From contig CAWGYT010000010.1 in the NCBI GenBank assembly GCA_963826795.1, positions 620,001 through 684,000 on the forward strand: a stretch of DNA of 64,000 nt. Reading direction: 5' to 3'. Made by a program: the position numbers and the translations under genes. The notes beneath the pieces were generated by a model, which was not told where the DNA came from, searched no databases, and was given only the letters and a program-made list of their open reading frames with translations. Positions 11,401 to 20,263 of this stretch are shown piece after piece. Each line of letters begins with the position of its first letter. Positions within the stretch are counted from its first letter, which is position 1. This DNA comes from CAWGYT01 sp963826795 (lineage in GTDB: Bacteria > Planctomycetota > Planctomycetia > Pirellulales > Pirellulaceae).

Positions 11401-11420
11401 CCCAACCAGCCGGCACGCAT
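8402..11420 (-). CDS. PVC-type membrane-bound dehydrogenase with HEAT repeats and C-terminal heme c domain
   Basis: A protein of about 1005 residues. A signal peptide (LLAGCIFGLYVLSLSA) lies in a frame joined to the rest by a one-base T insertion near 11304. Start chosen at ATG 11420, with GGAAG just upstream. The first 380 residues are the beta-propeller-like dehydrogenase domain of TIGR02604 type (FEIELVACEPLVVDPVAMAF onward). The middle is alpha-helical HEAT-like repeat. The last 130 residues carry CAACH, a c-type heme site, followed by GADLGPNLAAM (the TIGR02603 heme-binding domain). Such exported proteins are a planctomycete hallmark, thought to oxidise sugars or other organics and pass electrons to cytochromes; the substrate is unknown. 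Confidence 0.85.
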
Positions 11421-11582
11421 TTCTTCCGCCACAGGGTTTGACGAGCTCCGGCGAGACGGCTCATAGGGCGCTCGCGTGGGAAGGCCGCGCCGACGAACGG
11501 TGCAGTAAGGTGAGGTCTTCATGTTCTGAGTTTATCAGAACGAATTTCCCACGCCACCGGCGCGGCTCGCGACCTGGCACGG

Positions 11583-11650
11583 GGGCCGCCGCGATCAGTG
11601 GGCCGCCGCGATCAGTGGGCCGCCGCGATCACTGGGGCGATGCGATCACT
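11583..11650. repeat. Short tandem repeat, unit about 17-18 bp, four copies
   Basis: Four copies of a unit close to GGGCCGCCGCGATCAGT run from about 11583 to 11650; the last two differ in a few bases (GATCACTGGGGCG). The innermost copy contributes the final codons and stop of the gene on the minus strand that ends at 11646. Each unit holds a GATC. No coding potential. Confidence 0.75.
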
Positions 11651-12598
11651 GGGGCGCCGGCGCTTTGCTGGCGGTTCGCGCTGCGGGGGTCGCCAGCGTC
11701 TCCGTAAAGCGAGCCAGATACTTCATGTTGCTCTCGGCGCCGTTAAAGCCCAGCACCGATTCGTCCCAATCCAACTGCTTCGAGATCAGCCGTCCCGCAT
11801 CCATATCGAAGCGGAGTTCCCCTTGCGAGATCCGTTGCATGATCTGCGACTTGACGCGAGGGTCGTCGACGGGAGTCAGGACCTGTGTCTTGACGGAAAT
11901 CGTGGCCACGCCGGTCTCGACTTTTTCCAATACATACAGCTCGCGGGTCTTGATCGATTTAATCCGCTGGTCCTCCAGACGCACTTTCAGTTCCAGGGGT
12001 TGAGACCAGGAATGCGCCCACGGCCACCTCGTCGGCCGGCAAGGGAATCGAGATTCCTCCGAGGCCCAAGTCGGGATGCTGAATCTGGTCCTGGCGATCG
12101 ACAATCTCGCCTTGCGGCGTCATCGTGATGACGCTGATCGGCTTCCCGACGATGCTCAGCCACATACTGGTACTCGGGTGGCGGATCACCGGGTTCCGAA
12201 CTGTTGTAGCGAATCGATTCGCGGCCCGCGACTTCGGACCACATATCCACGTGGTCGATGACGTGACCGAAGCGGAAGTTACCGTTCTCGGTCAGGTCCT
12301 GGATGTGAATCGACCGCGTCGACCGCGTCCGCAGCTTCGTCTGCTGGTTGTTACCGGAGATCGTCGTGTCGATGGTCACCAGGTGCTCGATCTCGTAAAC
12401 GATTACCTCGCCCGGTCGGTACTTGTACTGCAGAAGGTACTTGTTCGCCGTAAGTTCCGCCTTGGCCTTCTCCAACTCGGCAAGCACCTGGTCGTCAGCG
12501 GCGAAGAGGGCGCGACCGGGAAAGAACAGAGCCAACGTGCAGCAACCAGCAATCCATGCCGTACGGCGTCTTGTGTTTTGAGTCGTCATTTTTTGCAT
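11646..12598 (-). CDS. Secreted hypothetical protein (two frameshifts)
   Basis: About 316 residues after joining three frames: one-base insertions near 12166 and near 12000. The N-terminus (TAWIAGCCTLALFFPGRALFA) is a signal peptide. The mature part begins with a charged helical stretch (LAELEKAKAELTANKYLL) and continues with beta-rich sequence (YRPGEVIVYEIEHLVTIDTT). The style resembles planctomycete proteins of unknown function with a DUF6263-like repeat layout, but I do not recognise a named family with confidence. It starts 10 bases after the nadK stop, so it is probably co-transcribed with nadK. The C-terminus ends in a tandem repeat. Confidence 0.65.
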
Positions 12599-12608
12599 CC
12601 GTGCTTTC

Positions 12609-13546
12609 TCAAGAAGGGACCGGAAACCCCGCGAGTCCTCCCAGACTCACGAACCGTCGGTCGCTGCGAATCCCGCCTCCCCAACCCAGCTTCTCTCGCA
12701 GCGTTCGGTAGTAGTCGTGGCCAGTGATCTCGATCAGCTGAAAGGTCGGGACCGCCCGCTTCACGATCAACTCGATCTTCGGGAGCGAGGGCATGAATCA
12801 CGATGCCATCGACCACGACGGCCGTCTCTTCGCCTCGAAAGGAGCCGTGCCGACGCCGAACACGCATTTCGTACTGGCGATCGGCCGAATCGACGACCGG
12901 ACGCACGGTCAATGTGTGCGGACTGATCGGCGAGATCACGACTGCCTGCAGATCCTTTGCGCAGGATCGGGCCGCCCGCCGAAAGGTTGTGCGCGGTCGA
13001 TCCGACGGGTGTGCTGATGATCAAGCCGTCGCAACTATAAGTGGTCACCCATTTGGCGTCAACGTAAAGATCGATCTCAAGTAACGAGTAGGGCGGCCCG
13101 CCCAGAATCGCGACTTCGTTCAGACTCAACCGGCCACAAAGCGATTGGTCGTCGCGGCAGATTTGGCACGATAGCATCAGATGCTGAATGATGTGATAGC
13201 GTCCCGCGCAGACATCCGCGAAAGACGCGCAACAGCTCTTCCGGCGACAGGTCGGCCAAGAATCCCGAGCTTGCCTAGATTGATGCCCAGGACGGGACGC
13301 TGACGGTGCCCCATTTGTTGAGCCGAACGCAGGATCGAACCGTCGCCGCCGAAGACCAGCACGAAGTCCGCATCGACTCCGAGCCAGATCATGCGGATTT
13401 GTCCAAGTCCTCCAGCACGATCGTCGGCATGCTGTTCGATGGTGGGACGCAACTGCTCGACCGTCGGCCGAATCTGCTCGGCGGCCGAGCCGAGCAGGAT
13501 GACCCGGGGACGTGACGGAGGGGAAGCAGTGGAGCGAAGCCGGAAG
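12609..13546 (-). CDS. nadK: NAD kinase (several frameshifts)
   Basis: Phosphorylates NAD to NADP with ATP or polyphosphate in the cytoplasm. Visible blocks in order: RVILLGSAAEQ at the N-terminus, DADFVLVFGGDGSILR (the GGDG motif), PVLGINLGKLG, LNEVAILGG, DGLIISTPVGSTAHNLSAGG (the second diagnostic motif), and a C-terminal VPTFQLIEITGHDYYRTLREK. At least four one-base insertions must be removed (near 13265, 13220, 12950 and 12775). The start is not clear: an in-frame ATG next to the first conserved residues is absent, so the 5' limit given is approximate. It follows dxs in the same direction, as in other planctomycete isoprenoid runs. Being normally essential, it is unlikely to be a true pseudogene. 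Confidence 0.85.
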
Positions 13547-13667
13547 CATTCATACGCGGCGACATCATAAGCAGCGGCGTAGCGCGCAACAAGTCCTCGC
13601 GACGCGTGACCCGTCGACCCGTGGTACCGGTCCGGCAGCGACGTGCCGCACGGTGCGCTCGGGTTGA

Positions 13668-15580
13668 TCAGACCTGAAGCTGTCGTGCAGCCTGTCGACA
13701 GGCCGCGACGATGCCTTCGCTGTCCAGGCCCAGATCGGCCAGCAGTTCCGCACGCTCACCATGTTCGACGAACTGATCGGGAATGCCCAGCCGTCGGACA
13801 GATGCCGCGTGTCGATCGCCGTCATCGGAGGCCAGCTCCAGCACGGCGCTGCCGAAGCCGCCCGGCCAAGGCACCTTCTTCGACGTGACGACGAACGGGC
13901 ATTCTCTGCAGGGCACGCAGGATAACGTCTCTGTCCAAAGGCTTCACAAAGCGTGCATTGATGACTGCCGACGTCAACTCCCTTCGCGCGCCAGCTTCTC
14001 CCGCGCCGCGAAGCAGGCCTCGAGCTGCGTCCCGCAGCACAGCAACATGCCGTCGCGAGCCCCAAAGTGGACTTCGCGCCTTGCCCAGTTCGATGGGCTG
14101 TCGATCTCCGGGCACGACTTCGGCCGACGTCTTTCGGGATAGCGAATCGCACAGGGGCCGTGGTGCGAGCAGGGCGAAACTCGAGCATCTGGGGCAGGTC
14201 GTAAGCGTCACCCGGCGCCATCACGACCAGGTTGGGAAAGATCCGCAGGTAGCCGAGATCGAAGACGCCGTGATGCGTGGGCCCGTCGGGCCCGGTCAGA
14301 TCCCGCTCGGTCCATCATGAACGTGACCGGCAGATTCTGCAGGGCGACTTCCTGAAAGATCTGGTCGTAACTTCGCTGCAGGAACGTGCTGTAGATATCG
14401 ACGATCGGCCGCAGGCCCGCCTTGGCCTGTCCGGCGGCAAAGGCGACGGCATGCGATTCGCAGATTCCCACATCGAAGAAACGATCCGGAAACGTGTCGC
14501 GCACCGGCTCCAGCTTGTTGCCCTGACACATGGCCGCCGTCATCACGGTGACGCGCGGATCTCCGCGCATCTGCATCCAGAATCGCGTCGCGGGCGACGT
14601 TCGTGTAGGCCGGCGAACTCGGACGACTCTCTGCGGAACGGCCATTGCCGTCTTCCTGGCTGAAACGCGGCGGCGTGTGGAAAAACACGGGGTCCTCTTC
14701 CGCCGGGCTTGAAAGCCGTGTCCCTTCTCGGTCACCACGTGCAACAGGACGGGATCCTGCATCTCCCGGACCATCGCCAGGTATTTCCGCAACATCGGGA
14801 TGTTGTGTCCGTCGATCGGACCGATGTAGCGAAAGCCCAGATCTTCGAACAGCATTCCGCCGTGCAGCCCGGCTTTGGCGGCTTCTTTCAACTGAGCCAG
14901 AAATCGCTCCGCCGGATCACCGAACACCGGCACGCGATTCAGGACCTTGACGACTCTCTGACTTGAAGCCGGTGTACATGGGATTGGTCCGCAGCCGATC
15001 CAGGTACTCCGCCACGCCGCCGACGCGCGGGCAGATTGACATCTTGTTGTCGTTCAGGATCGACCAGCAACTTGCGACGATAATCGGGCCGCATTGTTCA
15101 TCGCTTCGAACACGATGCCGGAGGGAAATGCGCCGTCGCCGATCACGGCGATCGCGTGGCGATCGTCCTCGCCCAGCAGCTCATCGCCGCTGCGCAAGTC
15201 CCAGCACGGTCGAGACGCTGCAGCCGGCGTGGCCGGTCATGAACAGGTCGTAGTCGCTCTCGGCCGGATTCGGGATAGCCCATCAGGCCACCCTTGGTGC
15301 GGATCGTGTTGAAGTCGTGATACCGGCCCGTCACCAAGTTTGTGCGGATAGATCTGATGGCCGGTGTCCCAGATCAGGCGATCGCGGCGAAAGTCGTAGA
15401 CCGAATGCAGCGCGAGACACAGTTCGACGACGCCCAGATTCGAGGCGAAGTGAGCCGTGCGCGTCGCCACCAGATTACAGAGGACTTCGCGAATCTCGTC
15501 GGCCAATTGCTTCAACTGCGTCGACGGACAATTCGATGCAGATCGATTGCGGATTCGATCGTGGGCAGGATCTTCGCCAT
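13668..15580 (-). CDS. dxs: 1-deoxy-D-xylulose-5-phosphate synthase (many frameshifts)
   Basis: A thiamine-diphosphate enzyme joining pyruvate and glyceraldehyde 3-phosphate in the first step of the MEP isoprenoid pathway. The pieces give about 635 residues: KQLADEIREVL and FASNLGVVELCLALH at the N-terminus, GHAGCSVSTVLGL, AIAVIGDGAFPSG (the thiamine-diphosphate GDG motif), GFRYIGPIDGHN, VTVMTAAM, FFDVGICESHAVAFAAG, and the C-terminal GKAR-to-VINARFVKPLD region. Examples of insertions are at 14574 and 14300; at least eight indels are needed. The start ATG at 15580 follows the ispA stop by three bases. Despite the damage, the conserved residues are all present in one frame or another, which points to sequence error rather than decay. 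Confidence 0.9.
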
Positions 15581-15583
15581 GCT

Positions 15584-16484
15584 CTAGCGGTTCCTTTCGA
15601 GGACAAACCGCGCGAGGGCCTTCAGGTGGCTCGGCCGCGTCCCAAAGGGTTCAAGCTGTTCGATGGCCTCGTCAATCAACGCGGCTGCTCGTCGCCGACT
15701 TTCTTCCACTCCCAGCAAGCGACGGGAAACGTCAACTTGCCGCGGCTGGAATCCTGACCGGTCTTCTTGCCAATGTCCTGCGACGTCGCCCGTCAGATCC
15801 AGCAAATCGTCGACAATCTGAAATGCCAGGCCCAGACGACTTCCGTACGCGTCAGTCGGTCGAGTTGTTCGCGGTTGGCCGCCGGATGCTATGCCTCCTA
15901 AACGCAGGGACACAATCAGCATCGCTCCCGTCTTCCGGCGGTGAATCTCTTCCAGCTTGCGCAGGTCCCCGCCAAGTGCTCGGCGGCCAAGTCGTCGGCC
16001 TGGCCACCCACCATCTGGGTCGCTCCGGCCGCATGCGCCAACTCGGCACAACACGGGCGGCCACGTTCCGCCGGGTAGACTTCCGATCGCCAGAACTTCG
16101 AAGGCTCGCGCCAGCGAGCGCATCGCCCGCCAGAATCGCCGTCGCCTCGTCGAAGGCCGCATGGCAACTCGGCCGGCCCCGCCGCAGGTCGTCGTCGTCC
16201 ATGGCCGGCAGATCGTCGTGAATCAGCGAGTAGGTGTGCACCATCTCGACCGCACAGGCGGCCGGCAGCGCCAACTCCCAGTCCGAACCGCAAGTTTGGG
16301 CCGCCGATAACACCATCAAGGGGCGGAGACGCTTGCCCGGCGCCAGCAGGCTGTGGCGAATCGCAGCATACAACCGGGGAGGGCATCCCGGCCCGAATTC
16401 TGTGTACCGCTCGAGACAACGCTCGATGGCGGGCCGGGTTTGGGCGGCGAATTCCAGGAAAAGGTCGGTGCACTGGCGCGTCAT
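15584..16484 (-). CDS. ispA: Polyprenyl (geranyl/farnesyl) diphosphate synthase (frameshifts)
   Basis: Condenses isopentenyl diphosphate with allylic diphosphates to make C15 or C20 prenyl chains. The first aspartate-rich motif is in LIHDDLPAMDDDDLRRG and the second in LAFQIVDDLLDLTGD; GKRLRPLMVL and KTGAML are further family blocks. It starts at ATG 16484, about 100 bases after xseB, and ends three bases before dxs. Roughly seven one-base indels lie between 15700 and 16110; one (near 15980) is a lost G in a G-run, the others insertions. Chain-length specificity cannot be fixed from sequence alone; farnesyl diphosphate synthase is the likely role given the neighbours. Confidence 0.9.
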
Positions 16485-16583
16485 CAGTTTCGATCTCGTC
16501 CCGACTATCCGCTCGGTGCCTCGCGATGCTTCCCCGGAGCAGGTGCCCTTTGGCAGGCGATGGCTCGGACGGATCGCGATATT

Positions 16584-17033
16584 CTAGAACAGGCCCTTCG
16601 AACCGTCCACGCCGTCCCCCGGCAAGTTATCCGAGGAGGCCGCGGAGCGGGACGAATTCAGCGACCGGCGTGCGCCTCTCCGGTCGGCCTTCTCCTCGAG
16701 CGTCATCACGTCTTCGTCGAACGGCTGCGTCTCCGCATCACCTTCGGCCGACATCCCGGTCAGCACGGCGACGCGCCGCTCGGCCCGCTCCAGTTGACGG
16801 TAGCATTCCCGTAAATAACCGACGCCCTGTTCATAGCGGGCGAGTGAATCGGCCAAGCCCAGCTCGCCCTGCTCCAGCTCGCGGACGATCTGCTCGAGCG
16901 AGGCCAGCGACTCTTCAAAGCTGGGTGCCGAGCTTGATTCGGGCGGATGACCGTCCGGGCGGGGAGGCTTCTCTGCGGACGGGTCGGTGGTCTTGGAGCG
17001 TGAGGTTCGAGCGTTAGGGCGAGGTGGATTCAT
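16584..17033 (-). CDS. xseB: Exodeoxyribonuclease VII small subunit
   Basis: 149 residues. The central FEESLASLEQIVRELEQGEL and DSLARYEQGVGYLRECYRQL segments form the family's paired helices (about residues 38-85). The protein is longer than the usual 75-80 because of Pro/Arg-rich disordered tails on both ends. It pairs with XseA to degrade single-stranded DNA. It lies 28 bases downstream of xseA in the standard xseA-xseB-ispA-dxs order. The frame is intact. Confidence 0.9.
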   Translation of the reverse strand: MNPPRPNARTSRSKTTDPSAEKPPRPDGHPPESSSAPSFEESLASLEQIVRELEQGELGLADSLARYEQGVGYLRECYRQLERAERRVAVLTGMSAEGDAETQPFDEDVMTLEEKADRRGARRSLNSSRSAASSDNLPGDGVDGSKGLF

Positions 17034-17061
17034 CGTGGTTCCCAGACAATTGAGAAGTCGT

Positions 17062-18328
17062 TCAAGTCGTAGCGGGCGACTCCTTGGCCGCGGGTGACGT
17101 CGCGACGACCCGGCTGACGATCTCGCCGCGAGCCAGACGGGTGCGGATCAATTCGTCCACGGACGTTTCGGCGGCGTCGCGAAGCAGGCTTCCGTCATTG
17201 ACTCGCTCGGTGAGACTGTAGCCGCGGCCTAGCACGGCCAAGGGGCTGAGGGCGTCCAGCCGGCCGGCGAGGTTTTCCAGCTGCTGCGCGATCCGCGACT
17301 GGCGGACCAGCAGACCTTGGTTGAGTCGCTGTTCCCATTCATCCACGCGCCGGGCCCAGTCCTGAAGTCGCTGTTCGGGCCGGGCCAGGGCGGGACGCTG
17401 GGCGAGCGCGTCGAGCCGTGCGTGGGCCAGCTGCAGCCGCCGCTCGAGTTGGCCGAGCAGCAGCCGCCGCAGGCTTTCCAATTCGGCCTGGACGTCCGCT
17501 TGTGAGGGCGCGATTCGCTCGGCCGCTTCACTGGGCGTCAGCGCTCGGACGTCGGCGGCCAAGTCTGCGAGGGTCACATCGATCTCGTGCCCCACGGCGG
17601 AAACCACCGGAACCGTTGCCTCGGCGATCGCCCGTACGACCCGTTCATCATTGAAGCACCAAAGATCCTCCAGACTGCCCCCGCCGCGGGTCACGACCAA
17701 GATGTCCGGTCGTGGCCGCAAACGCTGGACTCGCTCCAGCGCCGCGACAATCTCGCCGGCGGCCTCCGCGCCTTGAACGCGCGTCGGCACGATCAGCACC
17801 TCGGTGCCCTGCCATCGTCGCCGTTGGACCTCCAGGAAATCGCGGATCGCGGCACCCGTCGGGCTGGTAATCACCGCGATCCGGCGAGGAAAACGTGGGA
17901 GCGGGCGTTTGCGTTCGGGATCGAACAAGCCCTCGGCGCCCAACCGCTCACGAAGCTGCAACAGGGCGATCTGCAGCGCCCCGAGTCCTGCGCGGCTCGA
18001 CGTGACGAACGATCAGCTGATAAGTGCCCCGCGGCGGATAGACGTCGATCGTCCCCTCGCAAATCAGCTCCATTCCGTCCTCGAGCTGAAATCGCAATCC
18101 GCTGGCGACGCTCCGCCAAAGAACCGCCTTGAGCTGACCCTGGCCATCCTTCAACGTGAGGTAGACGTGGCCCGAGCGCGGACGGGCCAGATCGCTGACC
18201 TCGCCCGAGACCCAGACGCTGGGAAACGCCTCTTGCACCGTCTCGCGGAGCCGCAAATTCAGCTCCGACACGCTCCAGATGCGTCGCGGGGCGGGAGCAC
18301 TCGGCGTGTCAAACAGGGATCGGCTCAT
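17062..18328 (-). CDS. xseA: Exodeoxyribonuclease VII large subunit (one frameshift)
   Basis: About 421 residues. The N-terminal OB-fold reads IWSVSELNLRLRETVQEAF then VWVSGEVSDLARPRSGHVYLTLKD. The catalytic domain follows with RIAVITSPTGAAIRDFL, DILVVTRGGGSLEDLWCFNDE and VSAVGHEIDVTLADLAAD, then a long coiled coil and the C-terminal LAVLGRGYSLT. One inserted base at about 17992 splits the frame between the OB-fold and the catalytic part. Acts in the cytoplasm on single-stranded DNA from either end. Confidence 0.93.
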
Positions 18329-18487
18329 AGCCGTTCAGGATACGAAACCTCGCCGTCAGGGTCGAGTGCCTGCACGACCGAGCGACGCTTGGATCGAGAA
18401 ACCAGCCATCCGGACGACGGCCTCGGCGCTGGCGACGGATCCCGAAGCGTCGCGAAAACGAGATTCGAATGGAGCGGTTCCGATCCT

Positions 18488-19276
18488 TCAGGCGGCCTTT
18501 CGCCGTCGGATCCCGGGCCGGAGCGACCTGCTGGAGTTCATCAGCGCATGGGCGGTGCGTTGCCGGCGAGGCGGTGCGGGCTGGCAGCGCATCGGCATTT
18601 GCTCGAGTTTTCGAGAGCCGGCCACGGCCCAGGCCTCTGCCTCGAGTGTGAGCCGCCGCAGGACGGCTTCGACTCGCTTTCGGTAGTGCTCCACCCCCGC
18701 TCGGTCCAGGCCGGGCGGCATTTGCAGGCGAGGGCTCGTGATGACTCGCGCCCGTGAACCGGGTCGGGGGATGGCGAAGCGATCCCAGGTCGACAGCCTC
18801 CAAGCACGCTCGTAACCGACGGCGAAGGCGACGAGCGGAATCTGAAGTCGCGAGGAGAGATAGATCGGTCCTTGAGCCAGCTCCCGTCGTGGGCCACGCG
18901 GACCGTCGCAGGCGATCCCCAGATTTCGAAGTTCGTGATGCCGCATGAATTCCAGCAGCGCCTGGCTGCCACCACGATAAGTTGAACCTCGAATCGTGAC
19001 GAACCCCATATGGCGCGCGGCCTCGGAGAGCCATTCGGCATCCCGATGGCGACTGGTCAAAATCGCGGAATGACTGCGACCCCGCAGGAAGAACGGCGCC
19101 AACAGATACTCGTGCCAGAAGATGCCGATCAAGGGCCCGGCGAAATCGGCTCGGACCGGGTCGATCGTGGGGTCGTACATCGCGGCCTGGAAGTCGAGCG
19201 ACCCCATCCAGGTCTTGACCCACATTGAGGCCGCCAGGCCGCCAAGTTTGGTTGGGAAACGGTTTTCAGCAGACAT
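18488..19276 (-). CDS. DUF374-type lysophospholipid acyltransferase
   Basis: 262 residues. Recognised from the DUF374 pattern: LTSRHRDAEWLSEAA, GFVTIRGSTYRGGSQALLE and GIACDGPRGPRRELAQG, then a segment with WRLSTWDRFAIPRP. These proteins belong to the PlsC-like acyltransferase superfamily and are thought to acylate a lipid precursor such as lipid A or a lysophospholipid at the inner membrane. The usual HxxxxD box appears in modified form as HRDAE. It lies upstream of xseA by about 160 bases and downstream of dapF by about 80. The C-terminal 25 residues are Arg-rich and probably disordered. Confidence 0.8.
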   Translation of the reverse strand: MSAENRFPTKLGGLAASMWVKTWMGSLDFQAAMYDPTIDPVRADFAGPLIGIFWHEYLLAPFFLRGRSHSAILTSRHRDAEWLSEAARHMGFVTIRGSTYRGGSQALLEFMRHHELRNLGIACDGPRGPRRELAQGPIYLSSRLQIPLVAFAVGYERAWRLSTWDRFAIPRPGSRARVITSPRLQMPPGLDRAGVEHYRKRVEAVLRRLTLEAEAWAVAGSRKLEQMPMRCQPAPPRRQRTAHALMNSSRSLRPGIRRRKAA

Positions 19277-19357
19277 CGCACCCCCGGAGGTTGGCAGGTG
19301 TCAGTTCATGGGCCGTGAGGGTAGGGCGGGGGAACGCGAGTGCGCGACATCCGGCAG

Positions 19358-20197
19358 CTACGCGTCGGGCCACTCGCCTGCGAAGACCTCGACCGCGGGG
19401 CCCGTCAGGTAAACGCGATTGTTGTCTTCACGCCACTCCAGCTCCAGGTCACCGCCACGCAAATGCACCGTCAACCGGCGTTCGGTTCGGCCACTGAGCA
19501 CGCCGGCGACGCAAACGGCCGCCGCGCCGGTCCCGCAGGCCATGGTCTCTCCACTGCCTCGCTCCCAAGTCCGCTGCCTCACCTCGCGGGGACTCAAGAC
19601 TTGGACGAGTTCGACGTTGACTCGCTGGGGAAAAGCAGGATGGTGCTCGATCTGCGGGCCGACGCCCAACACTAAGGCGTCGTTTACTTGATCGGTGTAA
19701 ATGACGCAATGCGGATTTCCCATCGAGACGCAAGTGACGACCAGATCCCGCTCGGCGACCGACAACGGCGCGTTGACCACGGGACTGCCGGGTAGGGTGG
19801 TGGGAATCCGTTCGGCCATCAAAATCGGCTCGCCCAGATCCACTCGGACCCGTCGCACTTGGCCGGCGGCAAGTTCCAGATCGAGCGTCAGCACGCCGGC
19901 CTGAGTCTCGATCGACAAGACGGGCCGGCGACAGATCCCATGATCGTGGACGTATTTGGCGACACAGCGAATGCCATTGCCGCACATCTCGGCCTCCGAT
20001 CCGTCGGCGTTATACATCCGCATCCGCGCGTCGGCGACTTCCGAGGGACCGATCAGAATCAGGCCGTCGCTGCCGACGCCGAAATGCCGGTCGGAGATCT
20101 GTTTTGCCAGCGCCGAGACATCGCCGGGCAGGGCTTCGTCGAAGGCGTTGACGTAAACATAGTCGTTACCGGCGCCGTGCATTTTCGTAAATCGCAT
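19358..20197 (-). CDS. dapF: Diaminopimelate epimerase
   Basis: Interconverts LL- and meso-diaminopimelate for lysine and peptidoglycan synthesis. 279 residues, starting at ATG 20197 with FTKMHGAGNDYVYVNAF. The two catalytic cysteines are in EMCGNGIRC (about 71-79) and MACGTGAAA (about 220-228); SMGNPHCVIY and GSGET are also present. The frame is intact and of usual length. Peptidoglycan had long been disputed in planctomycetes, so the presence of dapF is consistent with the current view that they make it. It is followed at 80 bases by the DUF374 gene. Confidence 0.95.
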   Translation of the reverse strand: MRFTKMHGAGNDYVYVNAFDEALPGDVSALAKQISDRHFGVGSDGLILIGPSEVADARMRMYNADGSEAEMCGNGIRCVAKYVHDHGICRRPVLSIETQAGVLTLDLELAAGQVRRVRVDLGEPILMAERIPTTLPGSPVVNAPLSVAERDLVVTCVSMGNPHCVIYTDQVNDALVLGVGPQIEHHPAFPQRVNVELVQVLSPREVRQRTWERGSGETMACGTGAAAVCVAGVLSGRTERRLTVHLRGGDLELEWREDNNRVYLTGPAVEVFAGEWPDA

Positions 20198-20263
20198 GGG
20201 TCAGTTCGCGGAGGAATCGTAGGGGATGAATCAGGTTGGGCGGATCAGGCCCTGCCAGGGGGG

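Noticed and set aside
12609..16484. nadK, dxs and ispA as pseudogenes
   Set aside because: All catalytic motifs are intact across frames, no nonsense substitutions or large deletions are seen, and the functions are normally essential; indel error is more likely.
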